A stretch of 49,017 nt of DNA. It comes from a virus. Below the pieces are notes generated by a model. The model worked only from the letters and a program-made list of their open reading frames with translations, made no database searches and was not told the DNA's origin. Where the stretch lies: positions 1 to 49,017 of the IMG/VR virus record IMGVR_UViG_3300021197_001223. One strand, given 5' to 3'. Position numbers and translations under genes: made by a program. Shown one piece after another: positions 15,610 through 24,196 of the stretch (positions within the stretch are counted from its first letter, which is position 1; each line of letters starts with the position of its first letter).

Positions 15610-16095
15610 ATGGCTAAAGTAGCAAGAGCAGCGAGAAATGCCTCGCTTTTGAGAGTAGAGACTGTCTCTGCTGATAAAACTATAGGAGAAGCTGAAACTG
15701 GGGAACTATATTTTATTGACATTTCCGCAAATTCAGTTGTAGTAACGCTTCCAACACCTAAAGCAGGAATGTATTTTAAATTTATCATGGCGGTTGCATC
15801 ACACGCTGAAGCCACAAATGATTTCACCTTAACAACACACGCTTCTACATGCGATATTCAAGGACCTCTTGTTACCGCTAACTCTGCTCAAGTCGATGTT
15901 GGCGCCTATAGAGCAGGAATTGAACACGCTGGTACTTCTATCTCTAGAATCATCATCGACTCTTCTGAAGCAGCGGCGAATGCTGGTGATTACCTTGAAT
16001 GTGTTTCTGATGGAACTGATTGGTATGTTTCTGGAGTGATTACCGATGGTAACAAAACAGCCGGTGCGGTAACACCAAACGCTAGTGCAGTCTAG
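15610..16095 (+). CDS. small probable virion protein (capsid-associated), 161 residues
   Basis: A beta-rich protein with the sequence pattern seen in fibre tips and decoration domains: TGELYFIDISANSVVVTLPTP (residues 31-51), then DFTLTTHAST, and finally GDYLECVSDGTDWYVSG (about 127-143). It has no recognised catalytic residues. The start is fixed by AAGGAG. It stands alone behind its own candidate promoter directly after the major capsid gene, the position where many phages keep a capsid decoration protein, so that is my favoured but unproven idea. Confidence 0.55.
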   Translation: MAKVARAARNASLLRVETVSADKTIGEAETGELYFIDISANSVVVTLPTPKAGMYFKFIMAVASHAEATNDFTLTTHASTCDIQGPLVTANSAQVDVGAYRAGIEHAGTSISRIIIDSSEAAANAGDYLECVSDGTDWYVSGVITDGNKTAGAVTPNASAV

Positions 16096-16104
16096 AGGTA
16101 ACTA

Positions 16105-16509
16105 ATGGGTCGTAGATCAAAAAGAAAAAAGCTTCTATTACGCAAACACCGTCTTTTGGGGATCGAGTTAGATCCCCAAGAGGCTCGTCGTGTAGGGCTT
16201 GGTCATATTATTGACGAACAAGAAAGAATTAAAGCCGAAGCTGCAGAAGCAATCAAAGAAGTCGTTGAGACAATCGAAGAGGTTGCAGAAGCAGTTGAGG
16301 AAACAATCGAAGAAGCCGTCGAAGAGGTCAAAGAAGTTGCGAAGAAAACTAAGAAGACCGCTAAGAAAGTAGCCGAGGTTGTTGAAGAAGCAGTAGAAGA
16401 AGCAATTGAAACTGCTGCAGACATCGTTGAAGAAACAAAAGAAGCTGTTGTAGAGGTCAAGAAAAAGAAGACTACTCGCAGACGTTCTAGAAAATCCTCA
16501 ACAAAGTAA
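16105..16509 (+). CDS. Lys/Glu-rich amphipathic-helix protein with basic ends
   Basis: Residues 1-20 are basic (GRRSKRKKLLLRKHR), then come a short linker (DPQEARRVGLGHIID), about 80 residues of repeating EEAVEE/IEEVAE/AKKTKK helix, and a strongly basic tail (KKKKTTRRRSRKSS). The mixed charge pattern resembles histone-H1-like or LEA-like proteins. It follows the 161-residue gene by 9 bases with GAGG before the ATG and ends before a terminator, so the two form a late bicistronic unit. A role in packaging or neutralising DNA inside the head is possible; nothing catalytic is visible. Confidence 0.55.
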   Translation: MGRRSKRKKLLLRKHRLLGIELDPQEARRVGLGHIIDEQERIKAEAAEAIKEVVETIEEVAEAVEETIEEAVEEVKEVAKKTKKTAKKVAEVVEEAVEEAIETAADIVEETKEAVVEVKKKKTTRRRSRKSSTK

Positions 16510-16528
16510 AGTAATTAAGTTTCATTTT

Positions 16529-16573
16529 AACCTCCTTTCCTTCGAATGCCTTAGCATTCGGAGGTTTACTTTA
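16529..16573 (+). terminator. two-part stem terminator
   Basis: An outer stem AACCTCC (16529-16535) with GGAGGTT (16560-16566) encloses a perfect hairpin CGAATGC-CTTA-GCATTCG (16543-16560), with a seven-base bulge on the left. A broken T-run follows. A CTATTTA element begins 8 bases after it. Confidence 0.65.
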
Positions 16574-16580
16574 ATTTAAA

Positions 16581-16587
16581 CTATTTA
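16581..16587 (+). promoter_or_regulatory. candidate late promoter element CTATTTA
   Basis: TTAAACTATTTAGACTG lies right after a terminator and 19 bases before the neck gene's ATG at 16607. It shares the flank ACTATTTAG with the element at 3081. Confidence 0.5.
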
Positions 16588-16606
16588 GACTGACGGAGGG
16601 TTTCAT

Positions 16607-17851
16607 ATGTCATTTCCAGATTTAACGCCGACCTCAACGTTGTCGGCGATTACTTTACCCGAGACTTCAGCTGATACCGATGCTACCATCACAGGTTCGT
16701 TAGCTGTTGGATTTTATACAGATTCAGCTTTTATCGCAGGAGCAAAGGCTCAGGTCGCATACACATACAAACGATTGGGCGGAGATGTACTTGATATTGA
16801 AATCACAGCCAAGAACGTCTATAATCACTACGAGGAAGCGTGCTTAGAGTATAGCTATATCGTGAACCTCCATCAAGCTAGAAACTCCTTAGGAAGCGCC
16901 CTAGGAGGCCCTACAGGGTCTTTTGACCACAAAGGGACAGTCTCTGGTACAGATGACGTTGCATTGAAGTATCCGAAGTTCCAATTCGATTATGCATTCA
17001 GAAATGCAGACAAGTTCTCAACCGAAGCAACAGCTGGTGGAACCGAACCATTGTACTCGGCCTCTTTCGATGTTGTTAACGAACAGCAAGACTATGACCT
17101 TCAAAACATTGTCTCAGCTTCACAATCTGGTGCTGACTGGGATGGTATGGGCAACAAGCGAATTAAGATCAGACAAGTGTATTACATAACTCCTCGACAA
17201 ATGTGGAGATTCTATGGGTACTACGGTGGACTTAATGTTGTTGGAGACATGCACAACTATGGACAGTACGCTGATGACTCTACATTCAACGTTATACCTC
17301 CTTGGCAAAACAAACTTCAAGCGATCTCATATGAAGATCACCTTTATACACGAACATCTCACTACTCATACGAGATAAACGACAACAAGCTTAGATTGTA
17401 CCCTGCACCTGACTCAGTCAGTGAAAGAAAGTTCTGGTTTAGGTTCACAGTAGAAGATGGTAACAATGCATTCGACACAGGATCTTACGATTCAGGCGTG
17501 GATGGTATCAACAATATGAATACAATGCCGATGGAGAACATTCCATTTGCGAAAATCAACTCAATTGGACAACAATGGGTCCGAAGGTTCTCTCTAGCGC
17601 TCTCAAAAGAGACTCTAGGACAAGTTAGAGGCAAGTTTGGGGGTAACATACCCATACCGGGCGACAACGTCTCCTTGAACGCCTCAGACCTTCTCAGTCA
17701 AGCCTCTTCAGAGCAGCAAGCATTGCGTGAAGAACTCAATAAGCAACTCGACGAGATGTTATACTCCAAGATTGCGGAGACAGATAAGGGAATGGTTGAG
17801 AACATGGACGCAATTGTTCAGAAAGTTCCTTTAAAAATCTTCGTGGGGTAA
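16607..17851 (+). CDS. head-tail connector / neck protein (gp13-like position)
   Basis: A 414-residue protein. Residues 50-85 (YTYKRLGGDVLDIEITAKNVYNHYEEAC) follow the pattern of phage head-tail adaptor proteins, in which 'LG-x-x-x-x-DIE(L/I)T' is followed by a helix. The middle includes IKIRQVYYITPRQMWRFYGYYGG and the end is a coiled-coil-like EQQALREELNKQLDEML. It opens a run of neck, terminator and sheath genes, which is where T4-type phages keep gp13 and gp14. CGGAGGG precedes the ATG. I infer that it joins the portal to the tail; a direct match to T4 gp13 was not established. Confidence 0.55.
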   Translation: MSFPDLTPTSTLSAITLPETSADTDATITGSLAVGFYTDSAFIAGAKAQVAYTYKRLGGDVLDIEITAKNVYNHYEEACLEYSYIVNLHQARNSLGSALGGPTGSFDHKGTVSGTDDVALKYPKFQFDYAFRNADKFSTEATAGGTEPLYSASFDVVNEQQDYDLQNIVSASQSGADWDGMGNKRIKIRQVYYITPRQMWRFYGYYGGLNVVGDMHNYGQYADDSTFNVIPPWQNKLQAISYEDHLYTRTSHYSYEINDNKLRLYPAPDSVSERKFWFRFTVEDGNNAFDTGSYDSGVDGINNMNTMPMENIPFAKINSIGQQWVRRFSLALSKETLGQVRGKFGGNIPIPGDNVSLNASDLLSQASSEQQALREELNKQLDEMLYSKIAETDKGMVENMDAIVQKVPLKIFVG

Positions 17852-17855
17852 ATAA

Positions 17856-18341
17856 ATGTCTAAATGGGAAAGACCATCGCAGCCACCTGCCCCTCTGTTC
17901 CTCGGAGAGAAGGAAAAGAACCTTGTAAAGCAGGTAAATGACGAAATTATCGAGAGAGTCGTTGGACAACAGGTCCTCTACTTCCCGATTGATATCGAAA
18001 ACACAGATTTCCATCCATTATATGGAGAGGCAATCCAAAAAAACTTTATCCACCCGATCAGAGTCTATGCCCTTGTAACATATAACGGTGTGGAGACAGC
18101 AGACTTAGAAAATATCGCATTAGATAAGTCAACCAAGATTACCGTCAACTTCCACAAGAGAAGATTGACCGAAGACCAAAACTTATTCGTCCGAGAAGGT
18201 GACTTCGTAAGATTTGGATCTATCTATTATGAAATAGTAAAGTTAAATGAGCCAAAGCTTCTTTTTGGACAACCAGAAAGTCGTTTTGAAATCTCAGCTG
18301 ACTGTATAAGAGCAAGAGACGGACTATTCAATGCAGAATGA
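17856..18341 (+). CDS. neck / head-closure protein (gp14-like position)
   Basis: A 161-residue protein with QQVLYFPIDIENTDFHPLYGEA (about residues 39-60), a polar strand region (ITVNFHKRRLTEDQNLF) and VREGDFVRFGSIYYEIVKLNEPKLLFGQ near the end. The 'lyFpid...hplYGEA' and 'GDfvrfgs..YEIv' blocks are ones I connect with neck proteins of T4-related aquatic phages, from memory. It begins 4 bases after the previous stop with a GGGG-type ribosome site and overlaps the next gene by 11 bases. The role at the head-tail joint is inferred from order and these blocks. Confidence 0.55.
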   Translation: MSKWERPSQPPAPLFLGEKEKNLVKQVNDEIIERVVGQQVLYFPIDIENTDFHPLYGEAIQKNFIHPIRVYALVTYNGVETADLENIALDKSTKITVNFHKRRLTEDQNLFVREGDFVRFGSIYYEIVKLNEPKLLFGQPESRFEISADCIRARDGLFNAE

Positions 18342-19140
18342 TAACAAAGTACCTTCAACACCATCTACCCTAGAGAACATAGACACTGCGGTATTCCGCT
18401 TTGTTGATGAAACCCTCAATCCTTGTGTGACTACCAACAAAGGAATTGAGAAGGTAAATGTTTTATGGCTTGGTTCGGAGAGAGCCTTCCAAATAAAGAA
18501 CAACAAAGACTTGAGAGACGGTGTTGGAAAGTTAAGGCTTCCCTTGATCACAATCGCTCGTACTTCATTGTCAAAAGATGACGACTTTAAGGGCTCGGTT
18601 CAATCTGAACAATTAACCGATGATAGAATTCAAGTAAAGAGAGTTATCAAGCAGGACAAGACTCAAAACTTTCAGAATGCAGACCTCAGAAGAAAGACTG
18701 GTGATTTCACTGGACCATCTTCATCGAAAAAGGTTGTATATGAAACAATTAGCATTCCACGACCTGTTTATGTGTCTTGTACTTTTGAAGTGTTTATCCG
18801 TACCGAGTACCAGCAACAAATGAATCACATCCTTCCTCTCTTCATATCCGAGAGACGACGAAACTTTATCGTTGAGAACAATGGATATCGTTATGAAGCG
18901 TTTATTGACTCTAGTTATAACATCACAAGCTCCGGAAACCTCGGACAAGACGAAAGAATGTTCACAGCTAAAGCCACAATCAAAATCTTAGGCTATCTTA
19001 CAGGTAACGATCACAATGACGACGAACCCTTTATTCAAACAAAGGAGTCAATTGTGGAAGTGAAGATTTCTAGAGAACGGGTTATTGTAGGGGACTCTAA
19101 GCCTTGGGACAAGTCAGGTGAGAAATTCAGAGATTTGTGA
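18331..19140 (+). CDS. 15: tail terminator / sheath stabiliser (gp15-like)
   Basis: A 269-residue protein in the slot directly before the sheath gene. Its core, PRPVYVSCTFEVFIRTEYQQ followed by QMNHILPLFI and later a DERMFTAKATIKILGYL block, follows the pattern of T4 gp15 (a 'yELsifTRYeddm.qiveqIlPyF' core and a late 'rrieWsltFeVngW' strand). gp15 caps the tail tube and holds the sheath end. The start overlaps the preceding gene. A CTATTTA element follows 18 bases after the stop, so the sheath gene may be transcribed separately as well as by read-through. Confidence 0.65.
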   Translation: MQNDNKVPSTPSTLENIDTAVFRFVDETLNPCVTTNKGIEKVNVLWLGSERAFQIKNNKDLRDGVGKLRLPLITIARTSLSKDDDFKGSVQSEQLTDDRIQVKRVIKQDKTQNFQNADLRRKTGDFTGPSSSKKVVYETISIPRPVYVSCTFEVFIRTEYQQQMNHILPLFISERRRNFIVENNGYRYEAFIDSSYNITSSGNLGQDERMFTAKATIKILGYLTGNDHNDDEPFIQTKESIVEVKISRERVIVGDSKPWDKSGEKFRDL

Positions 19141-19158
19141 CTTTGGTCTTTTATTTAA

Positions 19159-19165
19159 CTATTTA
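19159..19165 (+). promoter_or_regulatory. candidate late promoter element CTATTTA
   Basis: ATTTAACTATTTACTAGG lies 34 bases before the sheath ATG at 19199, in the gap after the gp15-like gene. No terminator precedes this copy. Confidence 0.45.
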
Positions 19166-19198
19166 CTAGGAAAAATAAATTTTATTAGGAGAAAATTA

Positions 19199-21916
19199 AT
19201 GCCTACCAAGTTTGACTTTGTGTCTCCCGGTGTTCAACTGCGAGAGATCGACCAATCACAAGTAACCCCGGTACCGGAAGAAGATGGATTGCTTCTTATT
19301 GGTAGATCGAGGAAAGGTCCCGCTATGAAACCAATCAAGGTTAATAGCTTAGAAAACTTCATTGATGTGTTTGGGAAACCAATGGATGGTGTTAAGAGCC
19401 AAGACCCTTGGCGTGACGGAAATACCGGAGCTCCTTCATATGCTGGTTATGCTGCCCAAGCCTATTTGGCTGCTGGTGTTGGTCCAGTAAAGTTTGTTCG
19501 TTTGGCTGGACTCGAGAAGTCTGGTGCAACCGGTACAGACAAGGCTGGCTGGAATGTCCCACAAAATGCTTTTTCCGGTGATATTGCTAGCGTACCTGCT
19601 GTTGAATCTGCGGTTGGAATCTTTGTCGCAGAAAACAAATCCGCTGGTGGTACTTGCCCTGCTGTACTTGGCGCCATTCTCTACATGAGCGCAAGCAACA
19701 TCACATTATCTGGTGATGGTCGGAAAACCGGAACCACAATCACTAAAAAAGGTGCACACGCCATCGTTCAAGGAACAAATGGTTGGACTGCTTTTATTAG
19801 CGATGGTACAAATGACGAAGAATACGAATTTAATTTCGACCCATCTTCGCCGAACTTTATTAGAAACGTCTTTAACACAGACGCTACAGAATTTACAGAC
19901 GGTATCGGTCAATACAGCATGCACTACTTCTTGGGAGAATCCTTTGAACACGCAGTTAATCGCCTAGATGCTGATACGAATGGTCTTTTTGCATTCACAG
20001 CAGCTATCCGCAATGGAGCAAATGGCGAATTTACCGACTTTCAATCTGAGGCTACAGAAGCAAAATCTGGTTGGTTCTTCGGCAAGAAGCCAGCACAAAA
20101 GAAATTATTTAGATTGGTCGCACTAGAAACTGGTTCCGACTTCCACAAAAACTATGTTGTGAGAATCAAAGACCTTCGCCAAGGTACAGCTACAAAGCCA
20201 AACGCAACATTCTCTCTAGAGATTGCTAGCGTTGGAATGTCGGCTTCTCAATATGTCGAGAAGTTTTCAAACTTAACTTTGGACCCTAGCGATGTAAACT
20301 ATATTGAAAAAAGAATTGGAGACTTAAACCAATCTTGGAATGGAACAAAACTGATTACTACAGGTAAGTACAATAACAGCTCTGATTTGGTTAGAGTTGA
20401 GATGGCGACAGCTGTAGCAGTAATTGGATCTGACCTCCCTGTTGGTTTTGTCGGCCCAGCAAATACTCTCAATCGAGCTGATGTTGCCCATAATGAAGGT
20501 GGTCCAGCAGTGAACTGGGTTATTGGAAAAGAACGGCTACCAAGCGGTACTGGGACTGCAAACATGATTGAGGAGCTTAAAGCTTCTGATGACGTCCAGA
20601 TCTCATTCCCTGAGTACGGACTATCGACAACAGGTAGTAACGTTAGAGATGGAGACTATGGAGCCACTTCATTGCTCGGTCTCTCCTATGCTGCTCAAAA
20701 GGGTGATGAAAACTTTGGCGATTTGGGGTTGTTGAGAGCTGGTTCTGACTTCCAACCTCACTTAGCAGAAGGTTCTGCATTGACTGGTGCATCATTCGTA
20801 TTCACTTTGGACGAAGTTAAAAAATCCAATGGTAAATATTACTTTGAATCCGGATCAACCCCTTCAATCACGCTCGACACTCTTATCGACACCGATGGTG
20901 TTAAGCAATTTGTTGCACCATTCTTCGGTGGTTTTGACGGACTTGATATTAAGTTGCAAAACCCATTCAACAAAGCACGATTGAATGATGCAGACTCATC
21001 AGCTCAATTCTCAATGGAATCTGCGCTGAACATGGTTGCAGACAGAGACGTTATTCGTTACGACTTGATCTCTGTACCAGGCGTTACCAATCGCTCAGTA
21101 AATCAAGACTTGATTTCACAAACTGAGGCTCGCGGTGATGCACTCGCAATTATTGATGTTGAAGGAATCTATTCACCAGCTGTTGATAATGGTACTGCAA
21201 CCGACACCGACCAAACCATCACTGCTGTTGTTTCAGAAATTAACGCTGCTGGATTGGACAGCTCTTATGCTGCGACTTACTATCCAAATATTCGCTTGTC
21301 TGATACTTTGAACGGAAACGGAACTGTTATTATAGCCCCTCCTTCAGTTGCAGCCCTCGGCGCAATTGGTAAATCAGAAGCTGACTCTCAGCCTTGGTTT
21401 GCACCTGCTGGTTTCCAAAGAGGTGGCTTAAACCCTCTTGGTGGATCTGGTGGACCTGCAGTACTTGGAACAGTAGAACACCTCACCAAAGCTGACCGTG
21501 ACTCTCTATATGAAGTAAACATTAACCCAATCGCACGTTTCCCTGCAACAGGTGATACCGTGATCTTTGGTCAAAAAACTCTTCAACAATCAGCATCTGC
21601 TCTTGATCGAATCAATGTTCGTCGCTTGATGAACTATCTCAAGAAAGAGATTGGAGATATCGCTGATACAATCTTGTTTGATCAGAACGTTCAAGCAACT
21701 TGGAATCGTTTCAAGTCTAAAGCAGACATTGTTCTTTCACAAGTCAAGTCAGACTTTGGTGTTACAGAATACAAACTTGTTCTTGACGAGACAACAACAA
21801 CACCTGACCTTCAAGATCGCAATATCTTGTATGCGAAGGTATTTGTTAAACCAGCCCGTTCAATCGAGTTCATCGCAGTTGACTTTGTTATCACACAAAG
21901 CGGCATAGAACTATAA
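19199..21916 (+). CDS. 18: contractile tail sheath protein (gp18-like)
   Basis: A 905-residue protein beginning MPTKFDFVSPGVQLREIDQS, the SPGV-x-x-x-EID start typical of sheath proteins, followed by LLLIGRSRKGP and FIDVFGKP. The C-terminal domain shows RRLMNYLKKEIGDIADTILFDQN, WNRFKSKADIVLSQVK and VFVKPARSIEFIAVDFVITQSG, the conserved sheath core. It is longer than T4 gp18 (659), so extra surface domains are present in the middle. The frame is open for 27 codons upstream, but only the ATG at 19199 has a proper ribosome site (TTAGGAG). It polymerises around the tail tube and contracts at infection. Confidence 0.95.
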   Translation: MPTKFDFVSPGVQLREIDQSQVTPVPEEDGLLLIGRSRKGPAMKPIKVNSLENFIDVFGKPMDGVKSQDPWRDGNTGAPSYAGYAAQAYLAAGVGPVKFVRLAGLEKSGATGTDKAGWNVPQNAFSGDIASVPAVESAVGIFVAENKSAGGTCPAVLGAILYMSASNITLSGDGRKTGTTITKKGAHAIVQGTNGWTAFISDGTNDEEYEFNFDPSSPNFIRNVFNTDATEFTDGIGQYSMHYFLGESFEHAVNRLDADTNGLFAFTAAIRNGANGEFTDFQSEATEAKSGWFFGKKPAQKKLFRLVALETGSDFHKNYVVRIKDLRQGTATKPNATFSLEIASVGMSASQYVEKFSNLTLDPSDVNYIEKRIGDLNQSWNGTKLITTGKYNNSSDLVRVEMATAVAVIGSDLPVGFVGPANTLNRADVAHNEGGPAVNWVIGKERLPSGTGTANMIEELKASDDVQISFPEYGLSTTGSNVRDGDYGATSLLGLSYAAQKGDENFGDLGLLRAGSDFQPHLAEGSALTGASFVFTLDEVKKSNGKYYFESGSTPSITLDTLIDTDGVKQFVAPFFGGFDGLDIKLQNPFNKARLNDADSSAQFSMESALNMVADRDVIRYDLISVPGVTNRSVNQDLISQTEARGDALAIIDVEGIYSPAVDNGTATDTDQTITAVVSEINAAGLDSSYAATYYPNIRLSDTLNGNGTVIIAPPSVAALGAIGKSEADSQPWFAPAGFQRGGLNPLGGSGGPAVLGTVEHLTKADRDSLYEVNINPIARFPATGDTVIFGQKTLQQSASALDRINVRRLMNYLKKEIGDIADTILFDQNVQATWNRFKSKADIVLSQVKSDFGVTEYKLVLDETTTTPDLQDRNILYAKVFVKPARSIEFIAVDFVITQSGIEL

Positions 21917-21952
21917 TCAATACTAATTACAGATAAATAGGAGAATTACATT

Positions 21953-22516
21953 ATGTCATTTTGGACCGAAGCAACATCAGAGCCTAAAAGAAATTTTAGA
22001 TTTCAAGTATCCATCACCGGATTTGGAACTGAGAGTATCATTTGGTGGGCTAAAAACTTCAAGACCCCATCGTACGACGTTAGCGAGACACCTCACGACT
22101 TCATGGATAACAAATATTACTTTCCCGGACGTTTGACTTGGACTGATTGTACAATGACGTTAGTGGATCCTGCTACTCCAAACGCTGCAGCTCTAACAAA
22201 TCAAATCATTCTGAATTCAGGATATACCATTAAGGGCAAGAACAACTTGTCTGCTCCAAAGACCATGAGCAAAGCAGGAGCGGTTAACGCTCTTGGTTCT
22301 GTTATCACAACAATCTATAATGCTGACGGCGATGAAATTGAAAAGTGGACGCTTCAAAACGCCTTCCTTAAGGGAGTCTCTTATTCAACATTGGATTACT
22401 CTAGTGATGACTTGAGAACAATTGATATGACTTGGCGCTATGACTGGGCCGAGTGTGATCACCCAAGCGATTCCAATTTCAATAACCAATTTAGAGTTCC
22501 GCCGTCAACAACTTAA
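21953..22516 (+). CDS. 19: tail tube protein (gp19-like)
   Basis: A 187-residue protein just after the sheath gene with the tube pattern MSFWTEATSEPKRNFRFQVS, WWAKNFKTPSYDVS, PGRLTWTDCTMTLVDP, and a C-terminal LKGVSYSTLDYSSDDLRTIDMTWRYDWAE. These strands build the inner tube through which DNA passes. The length agrees with T4 gp19 (163). TAGGAG precedes the ATG. The next gene is a clear paralogue. Confidence 0.9.
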   Translation: MSFWTEATSEPKRNFRFQVSITGFGTESIIWWAKNFKTPSYDVSETPHDFMDNKYYFPGRLTWTDCTMTLVDPATPNAAALTNQIILNSGYTIKGKNNLSAPKTMSKAGAVNALGSVITTIYNADGDEIEKWTLQNAFLKGVSYSTLDYSSDDLRTIDMTWRYDWAECDHPSDSNFNNQFRVPPSTT

Positions 22517-22528
22517 TAGAGGTTAAGC

Positions 22529-23119
22529 ATGTCGTTTTGGACACAGTCAAATCTCGAACCTAAGAGAAGTTTTAGATTTAAAATAATTTCAGATGGATGG
22601 GGGAATGAAGCAACTTGGTGGTGGGCCAAGTCGGTTGATAAACCATCCTTTGATGTTTCAAACAGCGAATATCAACTGGTTAATCACAAGTTCAAATATC
22701 CCGGCATTGTTACTTGGAAGAATGTCTCATTAACAGTCGTAGATATTGCACACGGAGGCCCCTCGGCCACACATTCGCTTGAAAATGAGCTTGAAACCAT
22801 TGGATACGCTAGACCGGACAGTGAAAAGCCAATGAAAGGAATTGGAAAGACAGATCAGTCTACCATTGATGGTCTCCTCATTCAACAATTGGATGCCGAA
22901 GGAGAGGTTATAGATGAGTTTAAACTTGTTGGTGCCTTTATTGTATCTGTATCCTACAACAAACTAGACTACTCAGACGACGCATTAACGGAAGCGACCA
23001 TGGATATCGCATACGACTACGCTGAATTCCCTCTTTCAACCCAAGCCGGCGAAGAGAGACTTGATAGACTGAGATCAAGAAATCCTCAACCACAATCTAG
23101 TGTCCCGATTGAACTATAA
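22529..23119 (+). CDS. second tail-tube-fold protein (gp19 paralogue)
   Basis: A 196-residue protein that shares with its neighbour the start MSFWT-x-S-x-EPKR-FRF, the WWAKSVDKPSFDVS block, PGIVTWKNVSLTVVD and the ending VSVSYNKLDYSDDALTEATMDIAYDYAE. It is too diverged for a recent copy. In T4 the tube-fold proteins gp48 and gp54 sit at the baseplate end, so this may be a tube initiator or a second tube subunit. It follows the first tube gene by 12 bases with GAGG before the ATG. Confidence 0.8.
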   Translation: MSFWTQSNLEPKRSFRFKIISDGWGNEATWWWAKSVDKPSFDVSNSEYQLVNHKFKYPGIVTWKNVSLTVVDIAHGGPSATHSLENELETIGYARPDSEKPMKGIGKTDQSTIDGLLIQQLDAEGEVIDEFKLVGAFIVSVSYNKLDYSDDALTEATMDIAYDYAEFPLSTQAGEERLDRLRSRNPQPQSSVPIEL

Positions 23120-23137
23120 TAACATACTGGAGGTATG

Positions 23138-23971
23138 ATGGGAAGAAATTCCGACCGTCTTGGAAGAGACAACAAAGCAGAGCCAGCAGAGGCTCCACCA
23201 ATGATGAGTCCACTAAACTTTGTGGCTCCCACAGAACTCGTTGACCTCCCATCAAAGGGAATGGGCTATCCAGAGGACCACCCTCTAAACGGGAAAGATT
23301 ATATCGAGATTAGATACATGACGGCAAAGGACGAAGACACCTTGTCAAACCAATCTCTTCTCAAGAAAGGAATTGCACTCGAGAGAGTATTGGAAAACAT
23401 CATTATAGACGCCAATATTAGCCCTCTAAGCCTTCTTGTGTGTGACCGCAACGCAATAGTCATCCAAGCTCGTGCGACGGCTTACGGAGCGGATTACGAC
23501 GCCGTGGTGAGTTGTCCTAAATGTGCGACAAAGAACCAAATGTCTTTTGATTTGAGATCACCAAAGGTTGAAGGCGGACTTAAAGAAGATGACCCTGATG
23601 TTAAGTACATTGGAGATGGTTTGTTCGAGACCAAGATGCCCGGCACAAAGTTCACGGTTAAGTTCAGACTCGCAAATGGTGAAGACGAAAACAGAATTAT
23701 GGAAATGGCGGTGTCCGGTAAGACGGTTGACTTTGGAGCCGTTGAGCAATACAAGAAGATGATCAAGTCTGTTGAAGGATTCACAGAAGAAGAGGTCATC
23801 CACTCATACGTTGACAACATGATCGTTACAGATGCGTCACATCTAAAGAAGTCTCTCAAAGGCTGCACTACAAGCATTAGAATTACAGAAACTCTTAAAT
23901 GCAAGAATTGCTCAAACGAGCAGGAGGTAGACGTTCCTTTTGGAACGGACTTTTTTTGGCCTAACCTCTAA
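23138..23971 (+). CDS. 26: baseplate hub / tail assembly protein (gp26-like, PF12322 type)
   Basis: A protein of 277 residues with ELVDLPSKGMGYPEDHPL, EIRYMTAKDEDTLSNQSLLKKGIALERVL and LLVCDRNAIVIQARATAYGADY, the signature of the T4 baseplate (gp26) family. Two CxxC pairs (CPKC and, near the end, CKNC) suggest a zinc site. It lies directly before a short reading frame and the tape measure gene, where other phages encode tail assembly chaperones. ATGs occur at 23135 and 23138; GGAGG ends at 23133, leaving one base before the first and four before the second, so I chose the second. Confidence 0.7.
   Translation: MGRNSDRLGRDNKAEPAEAPPMMSPLNFVAPTELVDLPSKGMGYPEDHPLNGKDYIEIRYMTAKDEDTLSNQSLLKKGIALERVLENIIIDANISPLSLLVCDRNAIVIQARATAYGADYDAVVSCPKCATKNQMSFDLRSPKVEGGLKEDDPDVKYIGDGLFETKMPGTKFTVKFRLANGEDENRIMEMAVSGKTVDFGAVEQYKKMIKSVEGFTEEEVIHSYVDNMIVTDASHLKKSLKGCTTSIRITETLKCKNCSNEQEVDVPFGTDFFWPNL
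23951..23957 (+). other. T7 run, possible frameshift site
   Basis: Seven T residues lie five codons before the stop of the gp26-like gene, within a 41-base stretch (23931-23971) where the frame of the following short gene is also open. Joining the two needs a +1 or -2 shift. The run reads GAC TTT TTT TGG in the first frame. It is only a candidate. Confidence 0.35.
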
Positions 23972-23975
23972 ATTT

Positions 23976-24143
23976 ATGGAAGGTGTCTACGAACAATTCT
24001 TCATTCTCAAGCATTTTGGAGGGTGGTCGTTGACCGAAGCATATAGTCTCCCTGTTGGTTTGAGAAGCTGGTTTGTCGAAAGACTCAAAAAGCAGTTTGA
24101 AGAAGAAGCAAAAGAGATAAAGAAAGCCCAGAAGAAACGATGA
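23976..24143 (+). CDS. short helical tail-assembly protein or frameshift extension
   Basis: A 55-residue protein from ATG 23976 with FFILKHFGGWSLTEAYSLPVGLRSWF followed by a charged helix (ERLKKQFEEEAKEI). The 'W-s-x-x-E-a-x-x-L-P-x-x-x-R' pattern occurs in small phage tail-chaperone proteins that lie between the tube and the tape measure. No purine-rich ribosome site precedes this ATG (the upstream bases are pyrimidine-rich), so it is either translated by coupling to the previous stop four bases away or made as an extension of the gp26-like protein through a frameshift at 23951-23957. Confidence 0.6.
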   Translation: MEGVYEQFFILKHFGGWSLTEAYSLPVGLRSWFVERLKKQFEEEAKEIKKAQKKR

Positions 24144-24196
24144 GTCTTTTGGGTTTTTGTTTTTGGAGCTAATTAGGGAATAACGAGGGACAATAC

